From assembly GCA_963681505.1 (NCBI GenBank), contig OY811971.1, positions 24,928,493 to 24,992,492 on the forward strand: a stretch of DNA of 64,000 nt, given 5' to 3'. Shown here piece after piece: positions 23,248 to 36,600 of this stretch; position 1 is the stretch's first letter, and each line of letters begins with the position of its first letter. Source of the DNA: Eunapius fragilis. Taxonomy: Eukaryota > Porifera > Demospongiae > Spongillida > Spongillidae. The position numbers and the translations under genes were made by a program. The notes below the pieces were generated by a model. That model saw nothing but the letters and a program-made list of their open reading frames with translations. It searched no databases and was not told the DNA's origin.

Positions 23248-23519
23248 ACACAGCCCTTCACTTACACATACAAGGTCAACTAACCCTCCCGCTATCCCAA
23301 CCTTGTCACCGATCCTGCACAGGTACTCTGCCTTGGCCATCAGGGCATCCTTCTGCTCGCTCTCCCCGTAGTTCTTCTGGGCGTTCTCTATAGCCTCACC
23401 AAGCCTCTTCAGGTCCGCCTCGTTAACCTTCTCCGCCTCGCTCTGCAGGCGCGCCAGTTCCGTCTTCCACTCCTCGGGCTTCAGCATCGCGCTCACGGTG
23501 ATGCAGAAGGGTCCCATGG
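21394..23519 (-). pseudogene. PSMD6: PSMD6 (26S proteasome subunit Rpn7), copy B lacking exon 1
   Basis: Seven internal exons and the final exon are present, with intact splice sites and nearly the same sequence as copy C (for example KYAMFCCM against KYAVFCCM). They run from [12 protein letters not shown] (23517) to RVINI and stop (21394). Exon 1 with the normal start and the promoter are missing: homology with copy C ends inside intron 1 near 23560, where a CT-rich tract and the copy-A-type tail begin. Translation from the internal Met would lack about 50 residues. Either a truncated pseudogene or a gene with a new 5' end. Confidence 0.75.
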
Positions 23520-23559
23520 CTGGAGGGAGGGAGAGATAAATACTGAGCAGCTGCTTTTA

Positions 23560-24420
23560 GGACACCTCCCTAGTCCCCTTTCCATCACCTCCCTTCCCTA
23601 GTCCCCTCTCCCTCACCTCCCTAGTCCTTTCTCCACCATCTCCTTAGTCCCCTCTCCCTCACTTCCCTAGTCTTCACCACTTGTCACCATTGCACTCCTT
23701 CGAGAATTTGGACAGCCTGGGCGATAATTGGAGTAGTTGAAGCACGATACGTGCTTCTTTCTAACGAGGCTCCATTCTGTCATATTACATATGCATGTTC
23801 AAGGGAGTAGAGTGTGGCACCGAAGGCGCCAAGTACGGCGCCGCAGGCGCCTCGTTCAAAGCAAGATGGCGTTTATTATTAAAGGAAGAGTGAGTTTATT
23901 AAGATTAGTGAGTTTCAATGAAGAGCGAGGGACGGGTGCAATTTGAGTGCGGATTCGGAGAGGGGGTGAAAAGTTGAGGGGCGTAGCGGGCCGGCCCTCC
24001 CTACCCTGCCCTAAGCCTTAATTTTCCTCCCTTACACTCACAGTCCTCCGGACTGTTTGTAATATCGTCTTCGGCACAAACTCCACCTCTGTATGGAAAT
24101 GCACCGCAGCGACCCCTAAAGTTCACAAAGGTCGACTATGAAATGAGACATATGATGCCGGTTGAATAACGTGTAGGGTCGTTTATATAAGCGACTGCCG
24201 AGTAACGTTCATCGCACGCAAGAAAAGGCATGTTTCGATATGTGATTATTACTGAGAATGAAATTCATCGTCTCAAACCCACAAGTGTAACCGTGAAATT
24301 ATTTTCCCCTATAAATACTGCCGTTACTAGATTACTAGTGTGTCTCCTCTTGATTGTCAGGCACATATGTCCATCGATTCGCACTTACTCTTAGTGGAGT
24401 TAATTGCGGATCATATGTTA
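23560..24420. repeat. CT-rich tract and segmental-duplication tail, copy B
   Basis: A few CTCCCTAGTCCCCTYTCC units (23565-23665) precede a segment matching the copy-A tail from GAATTTGGACAGCCTGGGCG onward. A block of about 250 bp (23800-24060) with no counterpart in copy A looks inserted; it includes GCGCCGCAGGCGCC. No gene recognised. Confidence 0.7.
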
Positions 24421-24731
24421 GCATCTGTTCTTTGGCGCTGGAGAGGACCTCTTTTTTGATTTAGTACCTGGCTGGCTAACTCGAAGAGTCAGTTGGGGCG
24501 TACGTAACCCATGACAAAATGGCAGCTGTGCAACTGGTTTTAAGGACAGACTGTTTTAGGAGTATTGAGGTGTGTTGTGTTGTACAGTGGATGCAGTGAT
24601 GACAGTGGCGTGCACAACATATGACGCACCCAAATATTGTGAAGTGTCATTGGGGAAGGAAGCGTGCATGATAAAGGAGCGATCCGCATCGTGTGGCAAT
24701 GCACTAATTTAATTATTAGTATACACACTGA

Positions 24732-24838
24732 TTAAACAAGTAAAGAAAAACATTCTCTAACTAGAAAGTTGGTGGGATATAGGAATTGGAGGCAATGGTG
24801 GTGTGAACAAGGTTTTGAGAAAAGGGTAAAATTAGCAC
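24732..24838. repeat. Half copy of palindromic MITE family
   Basis: From AACAAGTAAAGAAAAACATT through GAAAGTTGGTGGGATATAGG to the AAGGTTTTGAGAAAAGGG region it matches the left arms of the elements at 53572-53862 and 62582-62878. The right arm is absent. Confidence 0.7.
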
Positions 24839-25084
24839 TTCTTTTGGTTCTGTTACATTTACACGTGCTACATATAGGATTTTTGTCTCAGTAGAAGGAT
24901 GGGGAAACACTGCCAATTAACACGACGTAACACCTGCAGCCGCTTACCTGTTTGCTAAAACAGTTTCATCAAAACTTCAGGCCATGTTTTGTTGTCCATT
25001 TTCAAATGAAAATGAGTTAATTATTAGTGAGTTTGTTCGATTTCAAACGGTTATTTTCAGAGTCAAACTCAGGAAATTACATGT

Positions 25085-25140
25085 ATCAATCATTGTAAAT
25101 CTGATGGTCAGTTCGAATACATTCATACAGACCAAAAGGA
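25085..25140 (+). pseudogene. SCOC: SCOC last-exon relic
   Basis: CTGATGGTCAGTTCGAATAC and the following ACCAAAAGG match the last SCOC exon at 10501-10540, but the stop and upstream codons have decayed. It ends about 45 bp from the stop codon of PSMD6 copy C, so SCOC and PSMD6 were ancestrally tail-to-tail, as still seen in copy A. Confidence 0.75.
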
Positions 25141-25186
25141 ATATAAGAAAAGGTTTACGGTGTGAGTGTTGTTATTAGGTCCTCCT

Positions 25187-27534
25187 CTATATATTGATAA
25201 CTCGTCCTAGCTTCTGTATTCTGTTGAGCAACAGATCACCTTGCTTGATGGTTGACTGGGGACGAGATCGAGATACACATCATAATGCATTGCTTGCCTG
25301 GAACACACATCCACATCCCAACCCCCACCACCATCACCACAGTGCTGAAAATACTTTGTAATGGTTGATTAGCATAGTTGCTAATCAAAAATGGATTTGA
25401 TTAGCTAAAGGGCAGCTTGTAGCATTGCTGTAATTGAGTTTAAGCCCGTGGTTACACGGGATGCAGACAAGTTACGTCTGTACATGTATATATGCTTTTC
25501 GCTAGGCAATATCCATCACAAATGACAAAAAAGTGCGATGTGATACTGCTTAATTTGAGCACTGCCCCACTCACACAACAGTACCTGGTACAGATGGTTC
25601 TTGCTGTCTGGTCTGGTCGTTGCCAAGGAAACAGAATTGTTACTTTCTCATCCAATGTCCATTCTTCTTACCTGCTTGTCTCAATGATGCCCCCAACCTT
25701 GTCAATCCTGCAGTGCAGTCTACCTGTTGCTATGAACTGTGAGAGCTCTCTAGGTGTGTGTACATGTGTGAGAGAGAGAGGGGTCACATTGTACACAATA
25801 CCCCTCACCATACCATTACCTAGTCCCCTCTACACCCCTCCCTCACCTGTCCATAAACTCCACCCCCACACCAAAGCTCTTGGCCATGTGCACAAGGGAC
25901 ACAGAGCGGTATGACTCCAGCAGCTGTGTGTACGCCTTTATCCTCATCTCCCTTATGTAGTACCGGGCGTGCGTTGCTAGGTAACGATCACATTGGAACT
26001 CCCTCTCTACCCAGACTGCCAGGGGAAAGGGTGCACAAATGAAGGACACACCCACACACACAAATAAAGGACACGCCCACCAGAGGATGAGTACACCAAC
26101 CAGAGGATAGACACACCAACCAGAGGATGAAAACACCCACCAGAGGATGGACACACCCACCAGATGAACACACCCACCAGAGGATGGACACACCAACCAG
26201 AGGATGAACACACCCACCAGAGCACTCACATAAGCTCTTGAAGAACTCGTCATATCTGCAGTAGTAGAGTGACTCCACGTAGTCCTTCAGTTCAGGGAAG
26301 CCATGCAGCACCTCCCTGATGTCCGTTCCATTGATCACCTGAGCGGGTGGGCACATGTTGCCATGACGGCACGCACCACGCCCACCTTACCTTATCCTTG
26401 AGGTCGCTGCGCTCCATGGCAACCATGCAGCAGAACACAGCGTACTTCACAAAGGTCTTGTACTCCATCAGCTCGGTGGAGGTGAACGTCGCCATGGTTT
26501 CAAAGAAGTAGGTTGCAGCCAGCTTGAAGTCCCTGATGGACATGGCATAGAGACCGTGGTAGGTCTTGAGGCGGTTCCGGCGATCCCAGTCCCCACCCTC
26601 CTCCAACAGGCTAATTGGGAGGGGGGAGGGAAGGGGGAGGATAGGAGGTGGAGAGAGGAAAGGAAGGGAAATAAGTAGGTGAGGTTTGAAGTGGTGTTAC
26701 TGATGCACACACCTTTTTGCTTTTTCTATGTTTCTAGTAATGAGATCGTGGTCCATGTAGAACAGGCCAATCCTTATAAGGTAAAACACCACATCCAGCC
26801 TGTAGCCAAGGCCAACGGTCTTCTCATAGGCCACACGTAGAGCACTGACTGCCGCATCCTAGGGGGTGGAGCCAGTCACCACAGCAACCATAACACACCT
26901 CCACGCTCATGTCACTCTGCATCTAATTTAGGTCTGGGGCCCAGACCTAAACACGCAGTAGGTAATAGTCCCATGGCACACAACCACACATACAACACAC
27001 ACAACCCGTACTCAATACACACACATACTCACACACACACATACACACACACATACACACACAGCCCTTCACTTACACATGCAAGGTCAACTAACCCTCC
27101 CGCTATCCCAACCTTGTCACCGATCCTGCACAGGTACTCTGCCTTGGCCATCAGGGCATCCTTCTGCTCGCTCTCCCCGTAGTTCTTCTGGGCGTTCTCT
27201 ATAGCCTCACCAAGCCTCTTCAGGTCCGCCTCGTTAACCTTCTCCGCCTCACTCTGCAGGCGCGCCAGTTCCGTCTTCCACTCCTCGGGCTTCAGCATCG
27301 CGCTCACGGTGATGCAGAAGGGTCCCATGGCTAGAGGGAGAGATAAATACTGAGCAGCTGCTTTTGGGGCATACGTGCGTGGACTCAACAGTCCTTCTGT
27401 ATGGTGGCCTGAAGCTGCTTCCAAAATTCATCCTTGTCTATCCCCGCTACTTCAACGTTGAGGAGGAAAATCCATTGTGCGACTTTGAGGTCTGGGTTTT
27501 CGGGTAACCCTTCCTCGTGTAGGTCCAGCGGCAT
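25187..27534 (-). CDS. PSMD6: 26S proteasome non-ATPase regulatory subunit 6 (Rpn7), complete copy C
   Basis: Nine exons: 27534-27391 (donor near 27390), 27330-27113, 26858-26713, 26610-26391, 26338-26230, 26015-25847, 25749-25672, 25612-25585 and 25255-25187, all with phases that agree. The protein starts [20 protein letters not shown] and ends RVINI. Family landmarks are [45 protein letters not shown] and FGVGVEF, followed by GRLHC. Rpn7 is a PCI-domain subunit of the proteasome lid that helps join lid and base. The helical repeats and PCI domain are in the expected order and the length (about 390 residues) is normal. It is divergent from the sorting nexin gene with a 66-bp gap. Confidence 0.93.
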
Positions 27535-27600
27535 AGTTGAGAATTTATTGTACAGGGGACGAGAGAATTATTGAAAAATAACGAGCCCACGTGAGGCGAT
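27535..27600. promoter_or_regulatory. 66-bp bidirectional promoter between PSMD6 and sorting nexin
   Basis: Only 66 bp separate the two start codons. The gap holds a CACGTG E-box at 27588-27593 and an AT-rich middle. Transcripts probably start within the opposite gene's first exon, or the 5'UTRs are extremely short. Copy B, which lost this segment, has no such partner. Confidence 0.6.
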
Positions 27601-30600
27601 ATGGCAGTTGCCGATAATGTTACAAGCTGCAGTGCAAATGAACATACAGGCACAGCGGAGGAGGAAGGAAGCAGCGGACTTCGTGAGGCGGTCGTAGTTA
27701 AGGTAGTCGGGTACCAACTGGCCACAAAGGACTTTAACTACACATTAGAGGTATAGCCGCCCAAATATGTACATCTCTCGTGAGCCCACCGCAACACAGG
27801 TTGAAGTTGGAGGCGAAAAAAGAATCTTAACTCGGCAATACAACGACCTCCTTTGGCTGCACCGTGTACTGAGCAAAAACGTAGAACCCGGCGGAAACAT
27901 AGTATGATATTGGCTCCGTATGGTGTTCGCCTCCTTTCTCTCTCTCTCACTTTCTCTCCTGCCTCTGTGCTGATATCCAGATACCGCCCATGCCAGCAAT
28001 GCCCTCCAGAACGCCGGACCCCAATGTGCTAAAGCTGGGTGTGTGAGTGTGTGTGTGTGTACAACGCGTGTGTATATATATTACATAATTACCTCCTATC
28101 CCAACCTTTCCTAGGTGACCATTCCAGAGCTCTATTTGGTGATCAGACAGAGATACCTCGACTAGCAATGGAAGGGTGAGGCCTGTTCTGTTTTCCACAA
28201 GGGGGAAGGGGCATCTATTGGGATGGATGTGCATTAAATAGAGTGATCTAAATAGGTTCCTGCAAGCTTTAGCTGCTCATCACTACTTCTCAGAGAACCA
28301 TATCGTGTACAGCTTCCTTACCAGAGAGCAGGTGACCAAAGACCACACATTATCCCCCTCCTCTCCACTCCTGCTCTCTCCCACTTCATCACCTCTCCTT
28401 CACATTGTAACCCCTTCAGCTGTCGGATCATGACCAACAAAGCGTCAGCACTTTATGGTCTCAGTTCTCCAAGGTGATATCAGATTACCAGCTGAGCTCT
28501 GTCACGGTACACGAAAGGGAGGATGGGGAGGATGGAGAGGGGCATTAACTAGAATCATCATGGTTGTACGCAGGAGCCAGATGATCACTTTTCTCGCTAC
28601 CTCAAGGGTGTGGAGAAACACATTACAGCTTTACAAACCTGTTCACAGGTAATGAGTGGGTGGGTGTATATACCTTACCTCCCCCTCCCCCCCCCACCCC
28701 CTCAAAGACTCCTCTACCTATCTGTATCTCTATCTCCAGGATTTTGCAAGAATGTGTTATTCATGGCAAAGTGAGTACCTTGAATGGTGGGGAGGGAGGA
28801 GGTTGGGAGGCTGATATCTGAGGAAAGAAGAGGTCGACACAAGTACCTGTGGTGAGGTGTGATGCAATAGCTTAAACTGATCTGGTCCCCAGACTTTGCC
28901 TGTTCTTTGATGACTGCCAGTGAACAATTGCGTCTCCTTGGCAACAGTGAAGAGGTCAAGAACGAGCAGTTCTCAAGGTGCTAGAAAGCAGTTAGGTGGG
29001 CTATAATTAGAAAACGATTTTTTTTTTTTTTTTGTTTGATGCTGCAGATACTGCTTTAAGTATGCAGAAGTACTCGATGAGGACAAGGTATGAGTAATAG
29101 TGTGTAAGCATACAACCACTTATTCCTCCTGAACCAGGAGTACTCACATGCTGCATCTCTGGATTCTATGACAACTGTTGGCTTCACTTTCGACTTGTAC
29201 CATAAGTATTTTGAGCAAGTCAAGGTACCTTTGTGTGTGTGTGTGTGCTTTGTGTATGTGGGTGCCTTGTGTGTGTGGGTGCTTTGTGTGTGCCTGTTGG
29301 TGTTTGTGTGTGTTGGGATGTGCCCATGTACTTTAATCAGTGCGTGTAATATCTCCACGGAACATTATATTTCTACTGTATCGTGGTTGTCTTACATGGG
29401 TCAGGTTAGTATCTGAGGGATGTATCGCATCCCATCATTATGTGACACAACATTTGCAATGGATTCCATTTGGGTACACATGCAGTAGTCTAGTGGTCTG
29501 GCCAGCAGCAGTAGCAAACCATTTGGGTACACATGCAGTAGTCTAGTGGTCTGGCCAGCAGCAGTAGCAAACCATTTGTCCAGGCTTAAAAAGACCTATC
29601 ATCTGTGAAGGCTGTGGAGCCTGTACACTTACCTTGCAGCTTCTGATTTCTTTCAACCTGTATTCTTGAAAAGTATCATATAAACAAGCGAATTGCACGC
29701 ATGTGTCCGACTTAATCTGCAACGTGCACATTATGTGTTCTAGACATAATTCACTTAGATCGCCATGTCTTGCCACAATTATAAATGGTGTCCCTTTCTT
29801 GACCATCATTGCCCAGTAAACTGCAATGCCGTCTCTTGTAACCCGTCCATCCATCCTTTAGGGCAGTCTGTTAGCTTTTGCTTTCAAATAACTTTTTTCA
29901 AAGTGTTGTAAACGCATTTTACAAAGGCAACGTGCACTGTTTTATGACTTCTAAGGTCAAAGGCACGTTTTGTCTGGAGGTCACAGCTTTTAGCAGCTGT
30001 TGTTTAGCCACCTGGCTTAACCATGAAGCAAACAGCTCGGCCGCCCTACTACAGCAAATCCAGTGGCTGCAATTCTGGTGTGCAGGAGGCTGGTACAAAT
30101 AAGATTTGGGTACATACTCTTTGTAACTGGAGCAGGGCAGGAGCTGGAGCGGTGAACTGTGTACGAAGTCCCGTTGCATACTGAAGCCTGCCTTGGTCAT
30201 GTCTGGTAGGGCGTACATGTATGTGGTATGAAGAACTGTCGAGTACTCCAAAATGGTTTGTTCAGATAATAAGACTATGAGAGTACAAAAGCAGATCACT
30301 CATTCCGTCTTATGTGTCATCCCCTTAGGATGGCATCTCTCATCAGTTTCCCTTACCCAAATGATCAGTAGCTTTCCATCTAAATCTTCTGTCTTCTGCT
30401 GGTAGCACAGTGAGCTTACCTTTTCCTCCTATACCATGCTCGCTTCACCCAACCCACTTTGACATATAATTGGTCCTGCATCTGCTGTGCACGTCACTGT
30501 CATTACCAGCTAGACAATACACATAGTTCAACCTACACAGAGCAGGGGCCAGCTACCTATAGTTCAACCTACACAGAGCAGGGGCCAGCTACCTATAGTT

Positions 30601-33600
30601 CAACCTACACAGAGCAGGGGCCAGCTACCTATATAGTTCAACCTACACAGAGCAGGGGCCAGCTACCTATAGTTCAACCTACACAGAGCAGGGGCCAGCT
30701 ACCTATAGTTCAACCTACACAGAGCAGGGGCCAGCTACCTATAGTTCAACCTACACAGAGCAGGGGCCAGCTACCTATAGTTCAACCTACACAGAGCAGG
30801 GACCAGCTACCTATAGTTCAACCTACACAGAGCAGGGGCCAGCTACCTATAGTTCAACCTACACAGAGCAGGGGCCAGCTACCTATAGTTCAACCTACAC
30901 AGAGCAGGGGCCAGCTACCTATAGTTCAACCTACACAGAGCAGGGGCCAGCTACCTATAGTTCAACCTACACAGAGCAGGGGCCAGCTACCTATAGTTCA
31001 ACCTACACAGAGCAGGGGCCAGCTACCTATAGTTCAACCTACACAGAGCAGGGGCCAGCTACCTATAGTTCAACCTACACAGAGCAGGGACCAGCTACCT
31101 ATAGTTCAACCTACACAGAGCAGGGGCCAGCTACCTATAGTTCAACCTACACAGAGCAGGGGCCAGCTACCTATAGTTCAACCTACACAGAGCAGGGGCC
31201 AGCTACCTATAGTTCAACCTACACAGAGCAGGGGCCAGCTACCTATAGTTCAACCTACACAGAGCAGGGGCCAGCTACCTATAGTTCAACCTACACAGAG
31301 CAGGGACCAGCTACCTATAGTTCAACCTACACAGAGCAGGGGCCAGCTACCTATAGTTCAACCTACACAGAGCAGGGGCCAGCTACCTATAGTTCAACCT
31401 ACACAGAGCAGGGGCCAGCTACCTATGGTTCAACCTACACAGAGCAGGGGCCAGCTACCTATAGTTCAACCTACACAGAGCAGGGGCCAGCTACCTATAG
31501 TTCAACATACACAGAGCAGGGGCCAGCTACCTATAGTTCAACCTACACAGAGCAGGGGCCAGCTACCTATAGTTCAACCTACACAGAGCAGGGACCAGCT
31601 ACCTATAGTTCAACCTACACAGAGCAGGGGCCAGCTACCTATAGCTAATTAGACCTAAAGTTTGAGGTGATGGACCCACACCGCCTCAAGGGGAAAAACC
31701 TCACATAGTGAGGGTTCTAACCTTGCTCTTCCCAAATAATAACATGGTAGCAACATAGTAGTGACTTCGTAACAGGACCACTCGATTCCTTGTGGCTGGT
31801 CTGCCTCATCTCTCGGTACCAGGTTGTCGCAATCTCGTCCTTCTTATTCGGAGCCAGCATGTGTCAAACCACTACCATTGCCGGCGTGGGGAGGGGGGGG
31901 GTTGCTGCCACAGTAACTGTGCACAAGGCACTTAGACTGCTTACATACACGCAAGCACCATCTCTTATACTACCAGACCACATGGCTACTATGCTCATGT
32001 TCACTTAAATCCAACACCCATCAACAGCTTGCCACAGGCCTCTACTGCCCTTTGACCTTGCATCAGCATGCCAGCATATCATCAACACAGGACCTCCACA
32101 GACAGCATACCTTCTCATATTAGCACCTGACAACAGCTATACCCCAACACTGTTGGCTACACTCAAACTGCATTCGTATAGGAGCATATTTTCCCCCTCC
32201 TCGTACATGTACACCACCCTTACCCCATGCATATTGACAACTCTTGGTGCAGCGTCACCTGTGCACGACTGCCAACTAGATGTTCAAAGAAAGACAGTTG
32301 GATGCCTAAGTTCTTAAGCAGCTCTCAGCAGAGTCCTTTACATAACCATCTTTTGCTGACTCAGACTTCCACCTCCCATGCCTCTTGAATAGCCTATCAG
32401 GCACTCCAGCATTAGCGGCAGCTGTAGCACCACCAGCCCCGCAGGCTGTGCATCCCAAACGACTTAGGGTCCATACCCAGGCTACTGATCTTCTCCAGTA
32501 ACAATTCCCGCAGCCTAGAATAACTAAGGCTACCTACCGCCCTTCCGCAAACATTCTCCTGACTTGGTATGCATTATTCCCCTGGATATAAAATCCTGTG
32601 ATGCATGCACTAGTTGACCCATGGAGAAATAATGTTGCATCATGCTGACATGACATGTGGCCGTACCCGTACGAGCAATAACTAAAAATGCACCCTCCCT
32701 GTACTGATCTGTCTTGCTGGATGCAATGTGTATTACCATGCCCTCAGTGTTAAATGTCACATCAGCACATCTAAGCTTCAACAATTCCTCACACGGAAAG
32801 CCGCAAAAGCCACAAGGCAGGTAGCATCCATGTGTTTATTTGCCTCGAAAAACCAGTGGGCTCGATATAACCCCTGAGCTCGGTTTATACAATGGGCAAG
32901 CCAATTCCTTTGCTCTGCGCATTTCTTTATAAGCCCAATGAAGTCTAATAGGTCCATATTGGGAGCAAGGACGTCGAGCCACCGGTCATTCTTTCCTTCT
33001 AGGTTACAATCCTCTCGGATTAGCCTCGCCTTTTCTCCGACAATAAAAAGTTCTACGAACATTTGGTGTCGGAAATCCATCTTTGCGCATCATTATACAG
33101 AAAGCGGTCTTTTAAGGATAAAACGGCGGGGAAAAGAATGAAGCTGTTCAAACCACGCACGCGCATCAGGAATCAAAGGCGGGCTTTTCAGTATTTAAAA
33201 AAAAAAAAAATTTTTAATCAATAAATTAAAATTAAAAAAATACCGGTGTCAAAGGTCACTGAATACAGGTAATTATAACAAATGTTTTATAGATGTGGTG
33301 TAGATCGGTTTATGGCGTGCACTGGTGTATGTGTGGCATAGGTATAGCCCCTTAGTAAGCGAACCTCAGTAAGGGACGGGGATGGCCCAGCTACCTCTAC
33401 CATTGCTAGCAACTTCTCTGCTGTAACCGGTTCCTTACGCTTAACTAACTTCGTTCTAAGACCACCCAAATTTGCTTGCACTATGGGGGATCCAGCAATG
33501 GATGATAAACCAGCCATCTGGTGCAACCATGAAACAGCATGCACTACCTCCTCTACTGCTGATTTAGACTGAATGGACTCACTCAGGTGCTGCAAATACA

Positions 33601-36600
33601 GCACCAAATGGATATCCTGCATGGTACTCCTCCCCCCCCCCCCCCCCCCCACCTGTCTGGCCTCTGCCCATGTCTTCCACCTCTGAAAGGCACCAAGATA
33701 TTTCTTTGTTGTAGAGTCCGCCTTGCACTTCAGGACAGTAGCTGGCAATGCTTTAGCCAGCCGCCTATGTTCTGGATCATCCAAATTTGAGAAGAGGCCA
33801 GAGACTCCATAGGAAAAACCATCTTCCCGCAGTACTTCTTTTGCCCGTTCGAACGCTGGCCTGATGGTTGAGGTGGTGGTGGTGGTGGGCCTGGTGGTGA
33901 CCGCTGTGGTTGAGGTGGCTGAGGCTGTGGTGGTGGGCCTAGATGTTGAGGCTGCGATGGTGATGGCTGTGGTTGAGGTGGTGGTGACAGCATGCGCCAC
34001 AACCCTCTTCACGGCTGAGGGTGGTAAAAGCCCCGATAGTATAAGGGGACTTGAGGGGTCCACTTGGCTGGCCAGCCTCTTGCATGCCTCAAGGTGGCTG
34101 TGGGTGAGGTTCTTCACTTGAGGCTGTCCATTCTAAAACTAATTTGCACTCCACCACAAGGTAGGTTGGTGTGGTCAGCACTGCATTCCCTGCAGGTGGG
34201 GCACCCACACTCCCTCACCATCTGCTGGTACAGCTTTTTAAGTCGGCTGCACACGCCTCAACCTGGCTGGGTGTGAAGACTGTTCATTTCAGCACCCTGC
34301 CAACCTTGAACCACGCCAAAACCCTCACAACGTTGGCTACAGTGTGGAGTGAGGTGACTTGTTGCATTACTTCATTAAGGGAGTTGGGTGGTGGGAGGCG
34401 ACAGGTGTGCAGCATGTTAACTGCTCTGTTGACCAGCATGTCCATGCTTACCAGGATACTGTTACTTCGTACCACGGTTTTTTTTTTTTTAAATGATTTG
34501 TGCACAATGTTTTGAGTAGGACTTAACTTTATTCATAGGAGGAGGGTTTATCATAAAGCTCAGATGTTTGTATTAGTGCCACTGCATCCTAATACTCCCT
34601 TGTGAACCTCGTAAATCACCCCAATCATCTACCATGATTTTGAAGGCACAAGGTTATCTTATCAATCTGTTAGAAACAAGCACCATTAAAAGGAAGCCAG
34701 CATTGTGCTGAGCCACTATCATGCTCGCTAGGATGCATTATGAAGGCACTTGGTTTCTTTGACTTTTTGCTTGTTGCACATTTGCTTTGGGTTTTGGGTC
34801 ACACTTCTTTTGGGTTAGAGCCTTAGGCCTGTCTATTTCAATGTGACGTTGCTGTAGGCCTTGAATGTATCCTCTGCCACTGGTGGAGGGTAGTTAGTTA
34901 TTTAGCCCACAAGCCTGATGCCACCAAGGCTTTCTTCCCTTCCATCAGCCCTCCTTGATTTACTAGACGGCCCATATTGGCGCCATCAGAATCCACGGGG
35001 TTCCATTGCATGTGCCTGCCCCCCACCTCCCTGACCATCAAATAGTCAGTGTTGGCCTGGTCCCCTTTCACGTGTATGTCTGAATACAGACATATGTGTG
35101 CCCCTGCTGGGATGATGTAGTTGGACCTACCAGAAGGTGTTGGCCTAAGCATAGCACAGCACGACCTGCACTGGGTATCGTGGACGGCATCTCGAGCACA
35201 TGACTCTCCCCCCCTCCACAATCATAAAGTCATTGTCTCTGTCTTTTTCTTGTTCCGTTTGTCATAGGAAAGGGGCATTCCATATTTTTAAATGTCTCTT
35301 TGATGTCTTTTGACACCAGCGTGTGCTCCCCCTGTCCTAGGAACTTCTTTCTTTCTTCCTCAGGCATTGCACTCTTCCTGGACAGGAGGAGCCACATCAC
35401 ACACTTTACGGCTTCATGTGCTAACCCCCATTGCTGGTGCTCTTTGAGTATGTACGCCATCCAGTACTCGATGCCATAGTTCCCAAAGAGTTCTATGGCA
35501 TGAGTACTGGATGATGTAATTGTTCTTTGAGTTACCTCCAGCGTGTGCCTCATTGCTGGGGGGGCGTGAGGTTGGTGAACATATTTATATGTGACGTTGC
35601 TGTGGGCCTTGAATATTTCCTCTGCCTCACGAGGTGAGTAATTATTCAGCCCACAAGCAACGTCACTAGATGCCACCAGGGCTTTTAGTCCCTCTATCAG
35701 CCCTCCTTGATTGATCAGGCGGCCAATGTTGGCACCATCAGGATGTGTTGGGTTCCACATCATCCGCCTGCCTCCCACCTCCCTCACCATCAGATAGTCC
35801 GTGTTTGTTTGGTCCCCTTCCACGCATATGTCTGAATACAGACATATGCGTGTCCCTGCTGGGATGATGTAGTTTGACCTACCAGGGGGGCGTTGGCCTA
35901 AGCATAGCAGCATGACCTGCACTGGTTATCGTGGACGGCATCTCGAGCACATGACCCCCCCCCCCTCCACAAGGCAGGTTGGTGGGGGTCAGCACTGCAT
36001 TCCCTGTCACAAGGTTCTCCCTATCCCCATCTATATAGTGGATGGCTATGGAAGGGTCTTGCAGGAATGCATTTGGGGTGCCTGCCATGAAGTTGGGTTT
36101 GGTGTTGAATTAGAACCTTAGGACTGACTATTTTCTATCTGCTTCTTCCAGAAAATATACTATAATGATCACAATATGATGATGAGGATCTGATAGGGAT
36201 TGTGGGCTTGGGGATGTTCCCATCAGGGCAAAGTACAATTGCCATCTGATCCTTCACCCAATCATCCCACATTCTCAGTTGTAACTTTGCAAAGAGAGAA
36301 ACAAGTCTCTTACCCACCTACAGTAGGTACTGCTACAAGCACCTAACTGGTGGTTTTGACTAGAGCCAGAGCTGTCTACCTCATCACTAGCTATTGGATG
36401 GTTACCACTTTTGTTGCTTGAACCCTTCCCTTACATCAGCTTTGAGCATGGGTTCTTCACTCATCCCCCCCCCCCCCCCCCCCACTTCTCTTTCTTGTCT
36501 GTTGGTTGACAATCAAATGGCTGAAATTCTGGTTTGCAAGAGGCTGGTACAAATAAGATTGGGTTGACTGATAGGCAAAGTAGCTGTGAAATGGAATGTG

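Noticed and set aside
30459..31652. 397-residue protein with a 12-residue repeat
   Set aside because: The 36-bp minisatellite keeps frames open by period; upstream codons are unlike a gene and the array lies in an intron.
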